In this document: positions 61,358 to 64,000 of the stretch, in pieces | Layout of the letters: the number at the start of each line of letters is the position of its first letter | Numbering within the stretch: position 1 is the stretch's first letter | Assembly: GCA_026708325.1 (NCBI GenBank) | Contig: JAPOVC010000014.1 | Coordinates: forward strand, 496,001 to 560,000 | Direction: 5' to 3' | Length of the DNA: 64,000 nucleotides | DNA from: Anaerolineaceae bacterium | GTDB taxonomy: Bacteria; Chloroflexota; Anaerolineae; Aggregatilineales; Phototrophicaceae | The notes under the pieces: model-generated | Database searches by the model: none | The model's input: the letters and a program-made list of their open reading frames with translations, nothing else | Told to the model about the DNA's origin: nothing | Program-made: the position numbers and the translations under genes

Positions 61358-63208
61358 TCAGGTGGATTGTCGTCGCACGAGCGTGTTGAGCACCACGGCA
61401 AGAATGGTGATGGCGCCCACAACGCCGCGGAAGAGACGGGCGTTCATGCCGATGATGACCAGGCCGGTTGCCAGCATGCCGACGATCAGCGCTCCCAACA
61501 GGGTTCCGATGACACTGCCATAGCCGCCGCTTAGCAACGCGCCGCCGATCACCGTCATGGCGATGACTTCCAGTTCCCAACCATCGCCTTTCAGGGGGTC
61601 GACGCCCGGGTTGCGGGTAACTTCCAGAATACTCGTCACACCGACGAGCAGGGCGACCAGCATGAAGTTCAGCACCTTGACGCGGTTGACGTTAATGCCT
61701 TGCGCGCGCGCGGCGCCCGGATTGCCGCCTACGGCGAAGACCGAGTTGCCGTAGCGGGACTGTGTCAGCACGACCTGGAACAACAGGACCAGCAACAACC
61801 ACCAGATGATGGAATTGCGGAAATTGGCTCCCGGAGGAATGAATATGCTGAAAAGTCCACCGGTGACCTGCTCAAAGCTGAATCCCCAGCGACCGTTGAT
61901 CAGGTCGAAAAAGCCGACCTGTACCAGTTCGCCGCCTCTGCCCAGATGGAAGGAGCTAACCATTAGCAACCAGGCGGCGATGATCAGCAGGACCACCGCC
62001 GTAACCAGCAGAACAAGACCGGATATCAGGGTCTGGGTCGTCTTGAAGTGCCCGTCATTGGCTGCATTGCGGATTTCGCCATAATGAAATAGCAGGGCGC
62101 GCCACAGCCCGGGAAGGACACGCCAGGCGACATAGACCACTGCGACAAGGCCGGCCAGCGCCAGCAAGGTCAACACCCAGGGGCTGATCCAGACCTGCGG
62201 AAACTCGTCGTAGTAATCGCGATAGCGCAGAATGCGACCGCCGGGGATAGCGACCAGAGGGATGGTGCGGTAGATCAGCAGCGTCCCAAGAGTCACGATG
62301 AAGGACGGAATGCCGGTTCTGACGAGGATGATGCCGTTTATGAAGCCCAGCAGCATGGCGACCACCAGGGCTGCCGGCATGGCCAGCAACATGGGCATGG
62401 GGCCAAGCCCGATCTGGGGAATGCCTTCGGTCAGGAAAAACATGTAAAAGACCGACACCGCGCCCAGCATCGAGCCGACGGACAGGTCGAATTCCCCCGA
62501 GATCATCAGGATGGTGACGCCAATCGCCACGATGCCCTTGGTCGAGACGTTGGTCAGCACCGAACCGACCGACGTCGGCTGCAGGAACAGGTCCGTCACA
62601 AAACTGAATACGAGAAAGATGAAGACAAAACCGATAATGGCGCCTGCGCTCGGTGACTGGGCCAGTTGCACACTGATGAACTGACCGGGCGTCATGTCGC
62701 TGGCGGCCGTACTCAGAGCCCCCTGGGCCTTGTCTACCTTTTCGTCGAAAACCTGGACGCCGCGGGTGACGAAGCGGTAGCAGAGCAGGCCACTGACGAA
62801 GAGCAGTAACCCGATCACAAGCATCAGGGTGTCCAGCGGCGGCGCCACGAGATTGCTGATTTGGGCGATTCCGCCGGGAAGCAATGCCTTCATCAGAAAG
62901 ACGGCACCGAAAATCATGGCGAAAAACGATACCCACTGGGACCAGGGCCAACCGGCGCGGTCCCTTTTCCACAGGCTCCAGGCGGCGCGCAAGGCCGCAA
63001 TTGCGAGCAGCAAAAAGGCCAGGCTGACCACCCATTCGATGAAGTTGATGTCATTGCGCAGGACGTTGATGCGCTCGCCCAGCGCTATCCAGCCGGCAAG
63101 CACCTGCTCTGCAATCAACAGCGCGCCCAGACCCAGCAGGACCATGTAGATCCTGGCCAGTTGCACGCCGGTCGATGGTTCGGCGTTTTCTTCAAAAAAA
63201 GCGAGCAT
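61358..63208 (-). CDS. sugar ABC transporter permease (RbsC-type, enlarged)
   Basis: A 616-residue permease, nearly twice the usual 320-340. The first 170 residues hold four extra helices (among them LGLGALLIAEQVLAGWIAL and LMLVIGLLLFVSGLLCYRF). The RbsC core starts near residue 190 and carries STKGIVAIGVTILMISGEFDLSVGS. A hydrophobic insert at about residues 340-430 (including WVLTLLALAGLVAVVYVAW) splits it, as in XylH-like permeases. The ATPase-contact region is NPGAARAQGINVNRVKVL. The start has a GAGAAAG site. A stem-loop with a T-run separates it from the binding-protein gene. Confidence 0.87.
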   Translation of the reverse strand: MLAFFEENAEPSTGVQLARIYMVLLGLGALLIAEQVLAGWIALGERINVLRNDINFIEWVVSLAFLLLAIAALRAAWSLWKRDRAGWPWSQWVSFFAMIFGAVFLMKALLPGGIAQISNLVAPPLDTLMLVIGLLLFVSGLLCYRFVTRGVQVFDEKVDKAQGALSTAASDMTPGQFISVQLAQSPSAGAIIGFVFIFLVFSFVTDLFLQPTSVGSVLTNVSTKGIVAIGVTILMISGEFDLSVGSMLGAVSVFYMFFLTEGIPQIGLGPMPMLLAMPAALVVAMLLGFINGIILVRTGIPSFIVTLGTLLIYRTIPLVAIPGGRILRYRDYYDEFPQVWISPWVLTLLALAGLVAVVYVAWRVLPGLWRALLFHYGEIRNAANDGHFKTTQTLISGLVLLVTAVVLLIIAAWLLMVSSFHLGRGGELVQVGFFDLINGRWGFSFEQVTGGLFSIFIPPGANFRNSIIWWLLLVLLFQVVLTQSRYGNSVFAVGGNPGAARAQGINVNRVKVLNFMLVALLVGVTSILEVTRNPGVDPLKGDGWELEVIAMTVIGGALLSGGYGSVIGTLLGALIVGMLATGLVIIGMNARLFRGVVGAITILAVVLNTLVRRQST

Positions 63209-63239
63209 GATTGTACTTTCTCATGTCACTGACAAAAAA

Positions 63240-63272
63240 CGGGACAGGAAGGGTGTCCCCCTGCCTGTCCCG
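63240..63272 (-). terminator. stem-loop with T-run between CUT2 binding-protein and permease genes
   Basis: A perfect 9-bp inverted repeat (CGGGACAGG at 63240-63248, CCTGTCCCG at 63264-63272). Read on the minus strand the stem is followed directly by TTTTTTG, the classic form of an intrinsic terminator. It is placed right after the binding-protein stop and before the permease, so it would give partial termination and a higher level of binding protein. Confidence 0.75.
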
Positions 63273-63293
63273 AATTCATGAACGGACGCCCGT

Positions 63294-64000
63294 CTAGCGA
63301 TAGCCAGCCGCGGTCAGTTCAATAATGGCATCGACGTTGCCGCCGTCGATGACGCCGGGGCCGGTGAAGATATCGTTACCGGGCGCCAGCTCGTAGCGGC
63401 TGTTCAGGTACAGCCACATGATGGTCTCGAAACCCTGCAGATAGGGTTGCTGATCGATCGCCTGAAGCAGATAGCCGTCCTTGATCATTTGGTAGATCTC
63501 GGAGCTGGTATCGTGCGTGGTGGCGTAGATTTCGCCGGGCATGCGGCCGGCTTCCTGCAGGTACAGGTTGAAGCTGGTGGAGGGATTCGGGCCAAGGAAG
63601 AACGCCGCGTTGGTGTCCGGGTTGGCCGTGAAGTAGTCCGCCAGCGTACCGGCAGAAGCAGTCGTGTCGTTGTTGATGGTCAGCTCGTCCAGCGGAATGC
63701 CGGCTTCCTCAAAGACGCTGCGAACACCGGCGCAACGCGCCTCAAGACCACTGTGACCCACTTCCTGAATCGGGCAAACGCCGCGAACGATCGCCACGCC
63801 GTCAGCATCCGCAGCATTGAGCACGCGGTTGGCGTTGCTCACGCCACCGGTGAACTCGCTGGCGCCGATGTAGAAGAGCGTATCCAGCGCATCCGGCGTA
63901 CCGGAATTCGGATCCGCCGTGTTCAGTACGATGACCGGAATACCGGCCTCACTGGCACGACCCACAGCATCACGAATTACCTCGGGGTTCGGCACGGTGG
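63294..64000 (-). CDS. sugar ABC transporter substrate-binding protein, C-terminal part (5' truncated by window edge)
   Basis: The C-terminal 235 or so residues of a type I periplasmic sugar-binding protein (ribose/inositol group); the start lies right of the window. Family blocks visible are GIPVIVLNTADPN, the effector domain with FYIGASEFTGGVSNANRVL, ADYFTANPDTNAAFF and IDQQPYLQGFETIMWLYL, the last being typical of the hinge near the C-terminus. Two cysteines (VCPIQEV, ARCAGV) could form a disulfide. It is the first visible gene of the CUT2 importer operon, followed by a stem-loop, the permease, the ATPase and the lipoprotein. Confidence 0.88.
   Translation of the reverse strand, partial: TVPNPEVIRDAVGRASEAGIPVIVLNTADPNSGTPDALDTLFYIGASEFTGGVSNANRVLNAADADGVAIVRGVCPIQEVGHSGLEARCAGVRSVFEEAGIPLDELTINNDTTASAGTLADYFTANPDTNAAFFLGPNPSTSFNLYLQEAGRMPGEIYATTHDTSSEIYQMIKDGYLLQAIDQQPYLQGFETIMWLYLNSRYELAPGNDIFTGPGVIDGGNVDAIIELTAAGYR

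Overview
The window is dense bacterial DNA with no gap longer than about 180 bases between genes. It encodes about 54 protein genes, many joined by ATGA, GTGA or TTGA start/stop overlaps. I found no rRNA, tRNA, CRISPR array, insertion sequence or phage gene. The mix of a mevalonate kinase and mevalonate-type decarboxylase, a class I (archaeal-type) lysyl-tRNA synthetase, a Thr/Pro-linker lipoprotein, very many ABC importers and secreted binding proteins starting with AQD fits a Chloroflexota heterotroph, perhaps Caldilineales-like and host- or marine-associated. That placement is inference from gene content, not a phylogeny.

Layout. 0-5.3 kb: end of an MFS permease, polyphosphate glucokinase, class I LysRS and two sugar ABC permeases. 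5.4-9.7 kb: sugar-binding protein, gamma-glutamyltransferase-like protein and an M24-fold hydrolase. 9.8-11.8 kb: MtnA (methylthioribose-1-phosphate isomerase) and a phosphoglyceromutase-like metalloenzyme. 11.9-25.0 kb: a ten-gene minus-strand operon with an Opp/Dpp-type importer, an uncharacterised protein, a Cys-type sulfatase and three FG-GAP propeller proteins without signal peptides. 25.1-28.7 kb: E1alpha, E1beta and E2 of a 2-oxoacid dehydrogenase plus an RpiB-type isomerase, driven by a near-consensus promoter beside a divergent GntR regulator. 28.9-32.0 kb: GntR, SDR, cyclase-family hydrolase and ROK kinase. 32-35 kb: two xylose-isomerase-like TIM barrels and a fourth FG-GAP protein. 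35.1-37.2 kb: an iodotyrosine-deiodinase-like flavoprotein and an MTA/SAH deaminase-like amidohydrolase. 37.3-43.8 kb: nucleoside (BMP-type) importer, a stand-alone RarA-C-like protein and a nucleoside hydrolase. 43.8-45.9 kb: divergent mevalonate-pathway genes. 45.9-49 kb: a 1029-residue lysozyme/chitosanase-like, SH3b and glycosidase fusion. 49-57.4 kb: an inositol catabolic operon (iolG, iolC, iolB, iolD and a scyllo-inosose 3-dehydrogenase-like enzyme). 57.4-59.5 kb: a DapA-fold aldolase/lyase and a GFO/IDH/MocA oxidoreductase. 59.5-64 kb: a lipoprotein and a CUT2 sugar importer that runs off the right edge.

How the genes fit together. Most of the window imports and breaks down carbohydrates, polyols and nucleosides. 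The likeliest undescribed system is the 11.9-25 kb operon with the related locus at 33-35 kb. Four propeller proteins without signal peptides share a set of conserved residues (HSL, a Glu in GEL/GEM/CEM, G-T/G-HE, then Lys) outside their calcium loops. They are coupled to a sugar isomerase, a sulfatase and an importer, so they look like intracellular sugar-processing proteins rather than surface adhesins. Four of four solute-binding protein genes are followed by a perfect stem-loop before the permease or ATPase genes, and three convergent gene pairs share one CTAG as both stop codons.
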